Positions 26,847 through 35,577 of a DNA stretch of 50,581 nt are shown here, piece after piece. Position 1 is the first letter of the stretch. Every line of letters begins with the position of its first letter. The notes beneath the pieces are model-generated. The model saw only the letters and a program-made list of their open reading frames with translations. It was not told where the DNA came from and ran no database searches. Source of the stretch: Lachnospiraceae bacterium (GTDB taxonomy: Bacteria; Bacillota; Clostridia; Lachnospirales; Lachnospiraceae); the NCBI GenBank assembly GCA_017518735.1, contig JAFWTY010000017.1, positions 1 through 50,581 of the forward strand, written 5' to 3'. A program made the translations under genes and the position numbers.

Positions 26847-26877
26847 CAGGCTGCCTTCCCTTGCGGTTGGTGGCCTG
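26847..26877 (+). other. Stem-loop between the feo genes and copA
   Basis: CAGGCTGCC (26847-26855) pairs with GGTGGCCTG (26869-26877) with two G-T wobbles, closing a 13-base loop. No T tract follows, so it is not a classical terminator. It lies 19 bases before the copA start and could affect mRNA stability or processing. Confidence 0.35.
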
Positions 26878-26895
26878 TATTGCAAATGTAGGAAA

Positions 26896-29454
26896 ATGAG
26901 AGAATTCAAAGTTACCGGAATGAGTTGTGCCGCCTGCCAGGCAAGAGTCGAGAAGGCAGTCGGTTCCATAGAAGGAGTAAGTTCCTGTTCGGTCAGCCTT
27001 TTAACCAACTCTATGGGAGTGGACGGAAGTGCAACCGATGAGGAGATTATTCTTGCAGTCAAAAATGCCGGTTACGGAGCGGAAATAAAATCGAATAAAG
27101 AAAAAAGAACGGATTATTCGGAAGAACTGGAAGAATTAAAAGACAGGGAAACACCCCGCCTTTTGAAACGACTGATTGCTTCCGTTATCTTCCTTTGCCT
27201 TCTGATGTATCTTTCCATGGGGCATAATATGGCAGCCTGGCCGCTTCCAAACTTTCTGGAAAATAATATGGTTTTACAGGCTGTTCTTCAGATGGTTCTT
27301 TGCCTGATTGTAATGGGAATCAATTATAAGTTCTTTGTAAGAGGATTCGGAAGCCTGTTTCGCGGCGGTCCGAATATGGATACCCTGGTTTCCATGGGAA
27401 GCGGAGTGTCGTTTCTCTACAGCGTTGTCATAGTAATACTTATGACGAAAACCGTTTCTGCAGGAGATATGGAAAAGACTCATGCCTATATGCATGGTTT
27501 GTATTTTGAATCTGCGGCGATGATTCTGACCTTGATCACGGTCGGAAAAATGCTGGAAGCTAAGTCTAAGGGCAGAACAACGGATGCACTGAAATCATTA
27601 ATAAATCTGTCACCCAAAACGGCATCCGTCATTCGAAGCGACGGAACCGAAGAGGTTATTGCGGCTTCGGAAGTTCAAATCGGAGATCTTTTTGCCGTAA
27701 GACCCGGAGAAAGTATTCCGGTGGACGCAATCGTTTTGGAAGGTGTTTCGGCTGTGAATGAATCGGCTCTTACGGGAGAGAGTATCCCGGTTGATAAAAC
27801 GGTAGGCGATTCGGTTTCGGCAGCGACGCTGAATCAGTCGGGATATTTAAAATGTAAGGCAATTCGAGTCGGAGAAGATACAACACTTTCGCAAATTATC
27901 AAAACGGTAAGAGAAGCGGCGGCTACCAAGGCGCCGATAGCAAGAATCGCAGACCGGGTATCGGGTATTTTTGTACCGGTAGTCATCGGAATTGCGGCGC
28001 TTACATTTTTGATCTGGTTTCTGATCGGTCAGGAGATTTCGTTCTGTATTGCCAGAGCGATTTCCGTATTGGTCATCAGTTGTCCCTGTGCATTGGGACT
28101 TGCGACACCGGTTGCCATCATGGTCGGAAACGGTGTCGGTGCAAAGAACGGAATTCTGTTTAAGACTGCCGTATCATTGGAAAAATGCGGAAAAACACAG
28201 ATTGCGGTCCTGGACAAAACCGGTACGGTGACGAACGGAACGCCGGTTGTGACGGATTTGATTTCTTTCGGAATCGATGAAGAAGAATTGTTAGTCTATG
28301 CCGGAAATCTGGAACGAATGAGTGAACATCCGTTATCCAAGGCGGTTGTAAAAGAGTGCGAGAACAGAAATCATAAACTACAATTGTCGGTGGAAGGCTT
28401 CGAGAACATTGCCGGTAAAGGAATAAAAGCACAGGTTGCGGGAAGTTCTTTGGCCGGAGGAAATCTGAAATATATCAAAGAAACCTGTCCCGGAATACGT
28501 GAATCAGAGATTAGCGAGTCATTAAACCGGTTATCGGATGAAGGAAAAACGCCTCTCATTTTTGCCCGCGACGGAGAAGTGATCGGAATCATCGCGGTTT
28601 CGGATACCTTGAAAACAGACAGCAAGGATGCGATTGCTCAGCTTAAGAATATGGGGATTTCGGTTGTCCTTCTTTCCGGAGATAATAAAAGATGTGCATC
28701 CGCCATCGGAAAAGAGGCAGGCGTGGATCTGGTAATTGCTGATGTCTATCCGAATGAAAAGGCAATGGTGATTGAAAAATTGAAATCCTACGGAAAGGTT
28801 TTGATGGCCGGGGACGGAATCAATGATGCACCTGCGCTTGTCAGTGCGGATCTCGGAATTGCAATCGGAGCAGGAACCGATGTGGCAATCGATGCGGCAG
28901 ATGTTGTTCTTATGAAGAGTGATATGAAAGATTTACCTGCGGCAATTCGCTTATCGAGAGCAACACTGAAAAACATCTATGAGAATCTGTTCTGGGCATT
29001 CTTTTATAACATCATCGGAATTCCTCTTGCAGCCGGAGCGTTTTACGGACTCGGCATTGAACTGAATCCGATGTTCGGAGCCGCGGCAATGAGCCTTTCC
29101 AGTTTTTGCGTGGTAAGCAATGCACTCAGATTGAACTTTAAGAAGATTTATGATGCGTCACATGATAAAAAAAGAAACGAAATTGATCTAAGCAGTGTTA
29201 CAATAGAACCGGATCAAATCAGGAAAGAAACGGAGGAGAAACAAATGACAAAAACAATGCAGATTGAGGGAATGATGTGTGCACACTGTGAGGCAAGTGT
29301 AAAGAAAGCCTTGGAAGCACTGGATGGAGTATCGGAAGCTTTGGTAAGCCATGAAAAGAATGAAGCTGTGGTAACACTTTCCGGAAGTGTTACGGACGAG
29401 GAATTGAAAGCCGCTGTGGAAGCAAAGGATTACAAAGTACTCGGAATAAACTGA
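26896..29454 (+). CDS. copA: Copper-exporting P1B-type ATPase with N- and C-terminal metal-binding domains
   Basis: The 852-residue product is a P-type ATPase for monovalent copper export. The N-terminal heavy-metal-associated domain has GMSCAAC (Cys11, Cys14). The membrane CPC motif is at 396-398 ([14 protein letters not shown]), and the phosphorylated Asp440 lies in DKTGTVT. A hinge [11 protein letters not shown] follows. After the last membrane segments and a charged linker of about 30 residues comes a complete second metal-binding domain (residues 784-852, GMMCAHC, Cys795 and Cys798). This C-terminal domain looks like a free CopZ chaperone and is preceded by its own strong ribosome binding site in the coding sequence. 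The ATPase start has only a weak AGGA. No terminator separates it from feo, so feo transcripts may reach it. Confidence 0.94.
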   Translation: MREFKVTGMSCAACQARVEKAVGSIEGVSSCSVSLLTNSMGVDGSATDEEIILAVKNAGYGAEIKSNKEKRTDYSEELEELKDRETPRLLKRLIASVIFLCLLMYLSMGHNMAAWPLPNFLENNMVLQAVLQMVLCLIVMGINYKFFVRGFGSLFRGGPNMDTLVSMGSGVSFLYSVVIVILMTKTVSAGDMEKTHAYMHGLYFESAAMILTLITVGKMLEAKSKGRTTDALKSLINLSPKTASVIRSDGTEEVIAASEVQIGDLFAVRPGESIPVDAIVLEGVSAVNESALTGESIPVDKTVGDSVSAATLNQSGYLKCKAIRVGEDTTLSQIIKTVREAAATKAPIARIADRVSGIFVPVVIGIAALTFLIWFLIGQEISFCIARAISVLVISCPCALGLATPVAIMVGNGVGAKNGILFKTAVSLEKCGKTQIAVLDKTGTVTNGTPVVTDLISFGIDEEELLVYAGNLERMSEHPLSKAVVKECENRNHKLQLSVEGFENIAGKGIKAQVAGSSLAGGNLKYIKETCPGIRESEISESLNRLSDEGKTPLIFARDGEVIGIIAVSDTLKTDSKDAIAQLKNMGISVVLLSGDNKRCASAIGKEAGVDLVIADVYPNEKAMVIEKLKSYGKVLMAGDGINDAPALVSADLGIAIGAGTDVAIDAADVVLMKSDMKDLPAAIRLSRATLKNIYENLFWAFFYNIIGIPLAAGAFYGLGIELNPMFGAAAMSLSSFCVVSNALRLNFKKIYDASHDKKRNEIDLSSVTIEPDQIRKETEEKQMTKTMQIEGMMCAHCEASVKKALEALDGVSEALVSHEKNEAVVTLSGSVTDEELKAAVEAKDYKVLGIN
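29232..29454 (+). CDS. Possible internally initiated CopZ-like copper chaperone within copA
   Basis: Inside copA, in frame, GGAGGAG at 29232-29238 lies 6 bases before the ATG at 29245. Translation from there would give exactly one 69-residue metal-binding domain starting [15 protein letters not shown], the usual size of CopZ. E. coli is known to make both CopA and a free metal-binding domain from one gene by frameshifting. Here internal initiation could do the same. This is a prediction from sequence and not an established gene. Confidence 0.4.
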
Positions 29455-29478
29455 TTGGTTTCATGATTGGAAGATAAG

Positions 29479-29512
29479 CAGGGAAAAGAGGATTTCTTTT
29501 CCCTGTTTTTTG
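29479..29512 (+). terminator. Rho-independent terminator after copA
   Basis: CAGGGAAAAGA (29479-29489) pairs with TCTTTTCCCTG (29495-29505) around a five-base loop, followed by TTTTTT, 25 bases past the stop. Confidence 0.9.
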
Positions 29513-29549
29513 TTGTAAAAACAAGGCTTTTTGAAACTTTGTTATGGAT

Positions 29550-29578
29550 TTGACAGATACAGTCACTAAAACTATAAT
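29550..29578 (+). promoter_or_regulatory. Consensus sigma-A promoter of rex
   Basis: Perfect TTGACA (29550-29555), 17-base spacer, perfect TATAAT (29573-29578), in the 205-base gap between the copA terminator and rex. It is the strongest promoter match in the window. Confidence 0.85.
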
Positions 29579-29582
29579 ATAT

Positions 29583-29600
29583 TTGTCAGAAAATACACAA
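29583..29600 (+). promoter_or_regulatory. Candidate Rex operator
   Basis: TTGTCAGAAAATACACAA keeps the TTGT-N10-ACAA ends of the Rex consensus and matches 10 of 14 defined positions of the clostridial form (TTGTTAA-N4-TTAACAA). It starts 4 bases after the -10 box of the rex promoter, at the likely transcription start. Confidence 0.42.
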
Positions 29601-29659
29601 TATGGTATTTGTTAAGTTTTCTACATCTGTATTTAGCGTTTTTCCGGAGGGGTAAAATT

Positions 29660-30298
29660 ATGTCGGAACAAAAAATTTCTCAGGCTGTCATTAGCAGACT
29701 TCCAAGATATTTAAGATATCTCGGAGATTTAAAAGATGAAGGTGTGGAGCGCATTTCCTCTCATGATTTAAGCATCAGAATGCATGTTACCGCGTCCCAG
29801 ATCCGCCAGGACTTTAACCATTTCGGCGGTTTCGGACAGCAGGGTTACGGATATAATGTCAATTATTTGTATGATGAGATTGGCAAAATCTTGGGCCTTG
29901 ATCATAAGCATACGATGGTTATTATCGGTGCCGGTAATCTGGGCCAGGCCCTTGCCAACTATATGAATTTCGAAAGACGAGGTTTCATCATTAAGGGTAT
30001 TTTTGATCGCAGGGAAGAAGTGATCGGAAAACCGGTACGAAACCTCGAAATTCAGGATATTTCCAAGTTGGAAAGCTTTATCAAAGACAATGAGATCGAA
30101 ATTGCCGTATTGACCCTTCCGAAGGCAGGTGCTACAGAAGTTTCCAAGATTCTGGTTGGTTCCGGAATTACCGCAATCTGGAATTTCGCTCATGTGGATC
30201 TGGAACTTCCGGATGATGTCATTGTGGAGAATGTACATCTGTCCGAAAGCCTGATGAAGTTGTCCTATAAATTGAATCAGCAGAAGAATCGGGAATAA
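29660..30298 (+). CDS. rex: Redox-sensing transcriptional repressor Rex
   Basis: The 212-residue product represses fermentation and energy genes when NADH is low relative to NAD+ binding. The N-terminal winged helix (about 1-80) includes ISRLPRYLRYLGDL and TASQIRQDFNHFGGFGQQG. The Rossmann domain (about 85-212) carries VIIGAGNLGQAL for NAD(H) binding, and the C-terminal helix for domain swapping (HLSESLMKLSYKLNQ) is present. Seventeen upstream codons are open, but GGAGGGG at 29646-29652 and the family start MSEQKISQAVISRLP place the start at 29660. A consensus promoter and a possible Rex site lie upstream. Alanine racemase follows after 49 bases. Confidence 0.95.
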   Translation: MSEQKISQAVISRLPRYLRYLGDLKDEGVERISSHDLSIRMHVTASQIRQDFNHFGGFGQQGYGYNVNYLYDEIGKILGLDHKHTMVIIGAGNLGQALANYMNFERRGFIIKGIFDRREEVIGKPVRNLEIQDISKLESFIKDNEIEIAVLTLPKAGATEVSKILVGSGITAIWNFAHVDLELPDDVIVENVHLSESLMKLSYKLNQQKNRE

Positions 30299-30347
30299 TT
30301 TAGGTTAGATTGTTTATAAAGAATATAAATAATTCGAGGAAATGAAA

Positions 30348-31523
30348 ATGGAACATTACGAGCGTGTCTGTGCGGGTGTAAATCTGGATGCAATCAGCAA
30401 TAATATGGATCGGATTAAGGAAAAACTTCCGAAAGACGTGAAGATGATGGCTGTTATTAAATCCGACGGCTATGGTCACGGAGCTCTGCCGATTGCAAGA
30501 AAACTGGAGCCGAGAGAGGACATTTTCGGTTTTGCCACCGCAACGGCGGAAGAGGCTTTGATCCTTCGTCATGCAGGCGTTAAGAAACCGATTCTGATCC
30601 TGGGTTATACCTTCCCCTACGCATACGAGGAATTGATTGTAAACGATATTTCCTTAACGGTATTCAAGGAAGATATGGCTAAGGAGATTTCCAAAGCCGC
30701 TGCGAAAGCGGGAAAGGAAGCATCCGTTCACCTGAAGGTGGATACCGGTATGCATCGTATCGGAGTTTCCTGCGATGAAAACGGTGTAAAAACAGCATCC
30801 GTGATTGCTGCAACGCCCGGTGTCCGTATGGACGGAATCTTTACGCATTTGGCAAATGCGGACGTTAAAGATAAAACGGATGCAAATGTACAGATTTCAA
30901 AGTTTAAAGGCTTTATTGAGTCATTAAAGAATACATACGGAATCGAAGTACCGCTTCGGCATTGCTTTAATTCCGCGGCTGCAATGGAGATGGATTGCTC
31001 CGGTTTTTCTTTTGCAAGAATCGGTGTTTCCATGTACGGCGTATGGCCTTCGGATGAAATGGACCGCGAAAACATTAAGTTACAACCGGCTCTTTCGTTA
31101 TACAGTCACATTGTATTTATTAAGACGTTGCCGGAAGGCAGTAAGATCAGTTACGGCGGAACCTTTACCACCAGAAGGGAAACAAAGGTTGCAACAGTTC
31201 CCGTCGGTTACGGAGACGGTTATCCGAGAGGACTGTCCAATTGCGGATATGTTTTGATTCACGGACAAAAAGCTCCGATTCTCGGTCGAGTATGCATGGA
31301 CCAGTTTATGGTGGATGTAACCGATATTCCGGATGTGAAGGAATTTGACCGTGTCATTCTGATTGGCAAAGACGGAGAGGAAGAGATTACCGTGGAAACC
31401 CTTTGCTCTTTGTATGGCGGTTTCAACTATGAAATGATTTGCGATATCGGAAAGAGAGTTCCGAAAGAGTATTACGAAAACGGAATGGTAGTTTCGACGA
31501 AAGACTATCATGACGATTTTTGA
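30348..31523 (+). CDS. alr: Alanine racemase
   Basis: The 391-residue PLP enzyme converts L- to D-alanine for peptidoglycan. The PLP lysine is Lys38 in AVIKSDGYGHG, and the second catalytic base is Tyr269 in ISYGGTF. Other expected motifs are HLKVDTGMHRIG and GRVCMDQFMVDVT. The ATG at 30342 is too near the GAGGA at 30336-30340, so I take the ATG at 30348 (MEHYERVCAGVNLDAI). It follows rex and precedes the CorC-like gene by 19 bases in one direction, which suggests a long transcript, although its expression is likely housekeeping. Confidence 0.96.
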   Translation: MEHYERVCAGVNLDAISNNMDRIKEKLPKDVKMMAVIKSDGYGHGALPIARKLEPREDIFGFATATAEEALILRHAGVKKPILILGYTFPYAYEELIVNDISLTVFKEDMAKEISKAAAKAGKEASVHLKVDTGMHRIGVSCDENGVKTASVIAATPGVRMDGIFTHLANADVKDKTDANVQISKFKGFIESLKNTYGIEVPLRHCFNSAAAMEMDCSGFSFARIGVSMYGVWPSDEMDRENIKLQPALSLYSHIVFIKTLPEGSKISYGGTFTTRRETKVATVPVGYGDGYPRGLSNCGYVLIHGQKAPILGRVCMDQFMVDVTDIPDVKEFDRVILIGKDGEEEITVETLCSLYGGFNYEMICDIGKRVPKEYYENGMVVSTKDYHDDF

Positions 31524-31542
31524 TTTTTGAAAGGAGTTGCCG

Positions 31543-32475
31543 GTGGGCGATATCTATTATTGGATCATTATCGGTGTATTGCTGGTAACCGGTCTGTTTT
31601 TCTTTATTCAGTGGATTCTTTTGAAGAAAAAGACAGCAAAATCCGATGTGGAAGAAGAAATCATGTCCATGGTCGATGAAGGCCATGAACAGGGCGTTTT
31701 GGAAGATTCCGAAGCGGAGATGATTCATAATATTTTTGAGTTTGGTGATAAACAGGCTCAGGATATTATGACAAACCGAAACAACATTGCCGGAATCGAT
31801 GCCGAATCCACTTTGGCGGAAGCCAGAGAAACGGTATTGAAACTTCCGTACAGCAGATATCCGGTCTATTTGAATGACCTGGATCACATTATCGGCGTAT
31901 TACATTTAAAAGATCTGGTTCGTTATATGGAAGCCGACCATGACGAAACGGAAGTGATTAAGAACAACAAAAAATTACTCCGTAAGGCTGTCTTTATTCC
32001 GGAGACAAGAGACGTGGATGATTTGTTCCGTAAAATGCAGGCCGAACGAATTCAGCTTGCCATTGTAACGGACGAGTATGGTCAAACATCCGGCATCATT
32101 GCGATGGAAGATATCCTGGAAGAAATCGTCGGAAACATCCTAGACGAGTATGATATTAGAGATGACCAAATCGGTCAAAAAGCTCCGGATGAATATGAAG
32201 TACAGGGTTTGGCGGCTTTGGAAGACCTCGAGGCGATTCTGGGGATTTCACTTAAGAATGATGATTACGAAACAGTAAATGGCTTCATTACGAACCATCT
32301 TGAGCATGTGCCGACCGAGTCGGACATCGGTTTTTCTTTTGCGTTTGAAGGGTATGATTTTGAAATCCTTTCCGTGGATAAACACGTGATTGGAAAAGCG
32401 CTCGTCAAAAAAGTCAGAGAAGGCGAAAAAGACAAGGAATTGTTGAATGATTCGCCGAAAAATGATAATATATAA
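31543..32475 (+). CDS. CorC/HlyC-like CBS-domain protein
   Basis: The product of about 310 residues has one N-terminal membrane helix (IIIGVLLVTGLFFFIQWIL), then a tandem CBS pair (about 65-190: DIMTNRNNIAGIDAESTL, SRYPVYLNDLDHIIGVLHLKDLV, and AIVTDEYGQTSGIIAMEDILEEIVG) and a C-terminal CorC/transporter-associated domain. Family members often have a larger DUF21 membrane region of about 200 residues. Here that region is reduced to one helix. Such proteins are linked to magnesium or cobalt homeostasis, though the old name hemolysin persists. I choose the GTG at 31543, 6 bases after AAGGAG. The upstream TTG at 31537 is too close to that site. Confidence 0.87.
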   Translation: MGDIYYWIIIGVLLVTGLFFFIQWILLKKKTAKSDVEEEIMSMVDEGHEQGVLEDSEAEMIHNIFEFGDKQAQDIMTNRNNIAGIDAESTLAEARETVLKLPYSRYPVYLNDLDHIIGVLHLKDLVRYMEADHDETEVIKNNKKLLRKAVFIPETRDVDDLFRKMQAERIQLAIVTDEYGQTSGIIAMEDILEEIVGNILDEYDIRDDQIGQKAPDEYEVQGLAALEDLEAILGISLKNDDYETVNGFITNHLEHVPTESDIGFSFAFEGYDFEILSVDKHVIGKALVKKVREGEKDKELLNDSPKNDNI

Positions 32476-32508
32476 TTTGTATGATTTTGTTTAATCAGGG
32501 AGGATATT

Positions 32509-33255
32509 ATGTCAGGACATTCAAAATTTGCCAACATCAAACACAAAAAAGAGAAGAACGATGCGGCAAAAGGTAAGATATTTACAATTATCGGACGTGA
32601 AATCGCCGTTGCTGTAAAGGAAGGCGGTCCGGATCCGGCAAATAACTATAAGCTGGCTACCGTTATTGCGAAAGCAAAAGCAAACAACATGCCGAATGAT
32701 ACCATCGACCGCGGTATCAAGAAAGCTGCCGGAGAAGGCGGAAGCGTCGTATACGAGCATGCAACTTATGAAGGTTACGGTCCCTGCGGTATCGCAATTA
32801 TCGTGGAAACCTTAACCGATAACAAGAACAGAACCGCAGCTAATGTAAGAAGTGCTTTTACCAAAGGAAACGGAAGTATCGGTACCCAGGGTTGCGTATC
32901 TTTCATGTTTGATAAAAAAGGCCAGATTATCATCGACAAAGAAGAATGCGATATGGAAGCCGATGATCTGATGATGGTTGCACTTGATGCGGGCGCAGAG
33001 GATTTTGCGGAAGAGGAAGACAGCTTCGAAATCATAACCGATCCCGATGCTTTACTGGATGTTCAGAAAGCACTTGATGATCAGAAGATCCCCATGGTAA
33101 GCGCCGAAGTTACCATGATTCCGCAGAACTATGTTTCTTTAACCGATGAAGAAAATGTAAAATGGCTGAACCGTACCTTGGATCTTCTTGATGAAGATGA
33201 TGATGTTCAGAACGTTTATACGAACTGGGAAGAGGAAGACGATCTTCGTTCATAA
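32509..33255 (+). CDS. YebC/PmpR family protein
   Basis: The 248-residue product starts MSGHSKFANIKHKKEKNDAA, the signature of the YebC/PmpR family, and continues with GGPDPANNYKLATVIAKAKA and the middle domain ALDAGAEDFAEEEDSFEI. The length is normal. Family members have been described as transcription regulators, and more recently as ribosome-associated factors for translation of difficult sequences, so the role here is left open. GGGAGG precedes the ATG, and the gene lies 33 bases after the CorC-like gene. Confidence 0.95.
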   Translation: MSGHSKFANIKHKKEKNDAAKGKIFTIIGREIAVAVKEGGPDPANNYKLATVIAKAKANNMPNDTIDRGIKKAAGEGGSVVYEHATYEGYGPCGIAIIVETLTDNKNRTAANVRSAFTKGNGSIGTQGCVSFMFDKKGQIIIDKEECDMEADDLMMVALDAGAEDFAEEEDSFEIITDPDALLDVQKALDDQKIPMVSAEVTMIPQNYVSLTDEENVKWLNRTLDLLDEDDDVQNVYTNWEEEDDLRS

Positions 33256-33303
33256 ACAGAATACCTTTAAAAAACCAGATAGAATTAAGGAGAATTAACA
33301 ATC

Positions 33304-34584
33304 ATGTCTAATTTTAAAACCGAGACCATCTGCGTACAGGGCGGATGGACACCGAAAACCGGAGAACCCAGAGTATTGCCCATTTATCAGAGTACCACAT
33401 TTAAGTATGACACATCTGATGCAATGGGAGCACTTTTTGACTTAGAGGCATCCGGATATTTCTATACCAGACTTCAGAACCCTACAAACGATTTTGTTGC
33501 AAAGAAAATCTGCGATCTGGAAGGCGGATATGCTGCAATGCTTACTTCCTCCGGACAGGCGGCAAACTTCTATGCGGTATTCAATATCTGTGAAGCAGGA
33601 GATCATTTGATTATTTCCTCTGCACTTTACGGTGGAACCTTCAACCTTCTCACCACGACCGTAAGCAAGATGGGAATTGAAACCACCGTTGTGGATCCCG
33701 AGATTTCCGAAGAGGATTTAAGAGCTGCAATCAAGCCCAATACCAAGTGCATCCTTGCAGAATCCGTTTCCAATCCTTCCCTTGCGGTTCTGGATTTCGA
33801 TAAGTTCGTTAAGGTAGCTCACGAAGCAGGAATTCCCGTAATCGTGGACAACACCTTCCCGACACCGATCAACTGCAGACCTTTTGAATTCGGTGTGGAC
33901 ATTGTTACGCATTCCACAACGAAGTACATGGACGGACATGCAACCGCAGTCGGTGGATGTATCGTGGATTCCGGAAATTTTGACTGGAGCAAATATCCCG
34001 ACAAATTCCCCGGACTCTGCACTCCGGATGAATCCTATCACGGAATTACCTATACCGAGAAATTCGGCAAGGCAGCATATATCACCAAGGCAACCGCACA
34101 GCTGATGAGAGACTTGGGTTCCATCCAGTCCCCTCAGAACGCTTTCTACGTAAACCTTGGAATTGAGACCCTACACCTTCGTATGGAACGTCATTGTTCC
34201 AATGCACTTGCAGTTGCAAAGTGGCTGAAAGCAAATGACAAAATTGCATGGGTAAACTATCCCGGACTTGAGGGAGATAAGTATTACGAAAGAGCAAAGA
34301 AGTATATGCCCAAGGGAACCTGCGGTGTTCTGACCTTTGGATTAAAGGGCGGAAGAGCTGCATCCGTAAGCTTCATGGATCATTTGAAACTGGTTGCCAT
34401 CGTAACCCACGTTGCAGATACCAGATCCTGCGTGCTTCATCCCGCAAGCCATACTCATCGACAAATGTCTGATGAACAGCTTTTGGAAGCAGGTGTTCAG
34501 CCTGATTTGATCCGTTTCTCTGTTGGTATCGAGAATGTGGATGACATCATCGCAGACCTGCATCAAGCTTTGGATAACATGTAA
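33304..34584 (+). CDS. metY: O-acetylhomoserine sulfhydrylase (aminocarboxypropyltransferase)
   Basis: The 426-residue enzyme belongs to the Cys/Met metabolism PLP family. It starts FKTETICVQGGWTPKTGEPR, and has the PLP lysine (Lys207) in HSTTKYMDGHATAVGGCIVD, with DNTFPTP and the C-terminal LIRFSVGIENVDDIIADL. The length and CVQGGW opening favour O-acetylhomoserine sulfhydrylase, which makes homocysteine (or methionine directly from methanethiol), over the shorter cystathionine synthases. AAGGAG lies before the start. No riboswitch for methionine genes (S-box) is visible in the 48-base gap upstream. It shares direction with its neighbours. Confidence 0.92.
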   Translation: MSNFKTETICVQGGWTPKTGEPRVLPIYQSTTFKYDTSDAMGALFDLEASGYFYTRLQNPTNDFVAKKICDLEGGYAAMLTSSGQAANFYAVFNICEAGDHLIISSALYGGTFNLLTTTVSKMGIETTVVDPEISEEDLRAAIKPNTKCILAESVSNPSLAVLDFDKFVKVAHEAGIPVIVDNTFPTPINCRPFEFGVDIVTHSTTKYMDGHATAVGGCIVDSGNFDWSKYPDKFPGLCTPDESYHGITYTEKFGKAAYITKATAQLMRDLGSIQSPQNAFYVNLGIETLHLRMERHCSNALAVAKWLKANDKIAWVNYPGLEGDKYYERAKKYMPKGTCGVLTFGLKGGRAASVSFMDHLKLVAIVTHVADTRSCVLHPASHTHRQMSDEQLLEAGVQPDLIRFSVGIENVDDIIADLHQALDNM

Positions 34585-34599
34585 TCAAAGGAGATTATG

Positions 34600-35577
34600 A
34601 TGAATAAACCCGGTCAGCTTGCAATAGTTGTGCCTTGTTATAACGAAGAAGAAATGCTTCCGATTACCTCGGAAGCTCTTCGTGCTTCTTTGGACGATTT
34701 ACAATCCAAGGGGAAAATCACTTCCGACAGCTTTGTTCTTTTTGTCGATGACGGCAGTAAAGACAAGACCTGGGAGCTGATTGCGGCAGAGCATGAGAAA
34801 TATCCGGAACGCATTTACGGGTTAAAACTTGCCGGAAATGTCGGCCATCAGTTTGCTTTGACAGCAGGCCTCCTTACCGCAATGGAATGCTCCGATGTGA
34901 CAATTTCCATTGATGCGGATTTGCAGGACGACATACATGTTTTTGATGAGATGCTGGATAAATATGCCGACGGATGCGATATCGTATACGGAGTACGTAA
35001 TTCCAGAAAAAAAGATACATTTTTCAAGCGTTCCACCGCTCAGAGTTTTTACAAAATGATGAATTCCATGGGCGTGAAAACCGTTTATAACCATGCGGAT
35101 TTTCGTCTCATGAGCAAACGTGCGCTGAAAGCTTTTTCCGAGTATTCCGAGAGAAACCTGTTCTTACGCGGAATTGTTCCTTTGATCGGATTTAAGTCGG
35201 ATTGTGTTTATTACGAACGTTTGGAGCGCGTTGCTGGAAAGAGCAAATATCCTTTGAAAAAAATGCTTTCCCTTGCATGGGAAGGAGTTACAAGTTTTTC
35301 CATTAAACCGATTTCGTTCATTACGTTTCTCGGTGTAATGATTGTAATTCTGTGTTTCCTTGCCCTGATTTATGTTTTGGTTTCCTATTTCTTCCTGGAA
35401 GTCAATCCGGGCTGGGCATCCACCTTCCTTTCCATCTGGTTTATCGGAGGAGTGCAGTTGATATCCATTGGCTTGATCGGTCAATACATCGGAAAGATCT
35501 ATGTGGAAGTCAAACAGCGCCCGAGATACCATATTGAGACATTCTTAAGTGCAAAGAAAGAAGACGAGAATGTATGA
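34600..35577 (+). CDS. DPM1/GtrB-like family 2 glycosyltransferase
   Basis: About 325 residues. The N-terminal GT-A domain (about 1-230) has IVVPCYNEEEMLP, the nucleotide site FVDDGSKDKTW, ISIDADLQDD with the metal-binding DxD-like motif, and DFRLMSKRAL. Two C-terminal membrane helices follow (about 235-260 and 268-292). This build fits enzymes that load a sugar onto a polyprenyl phosphate, such as GtrB or dolichol-phosphate mannose synthase. The start at 34600 is preferred to 34597 because AAAGGAG (34587-34593) is spaced 6 bases from it. The stop overlaps the next start by four bases (ATGA), which ties it to the large membrane protein downstream. Confidence 0.9.
   Translation: MNKPGQLAIVVPCYNEEEMLPITSEALRASLDDLQSKGKITSDSFVLFVDDGSKDKTWELIAAEHEKYPERIYGLKLAGNVGHQFALTAGLLTAMECSDVTISIDADLQDDIHVFDEMLDKYADGCDIVYGVRNSRKKDTFFKRSTAQSFYKMMNSMGVKTVYNHADFRLMSKRALKAFSEYSERNLFLRGIVPLIGFKSDCVYYERLERVAGKSKYPLKKMLSLAWEGVTSFSIKPISFITFLGVMIVILCFLALIYVLVSYFFLEVNPGWASTFLSIWFIGGVQLISIGLIGQYIGKIYVEVKQRPRYHIETFLSAKKEDENV

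Noticed and set aside
26847..26877. Stem-loop before copA as a terminator of the feo operon
   Set aside because: The stem has nine pairs with two wobbles and a 13-base loop and is followed by TATTGCAAA, not by a T tract, so rho-independent termination is not supported.
29610..29632. Second Rex-like site with TTGTTAAG before rex
   Set aside because: Only the left half-site fits. The right half matches about four of seven positions, weaker than the site at 29583-29600.
33256..33303. S-box or other methionine riboswitch before metY
   Set aside because: The gap is only 48 bases and holds no paired structure of the size needed.
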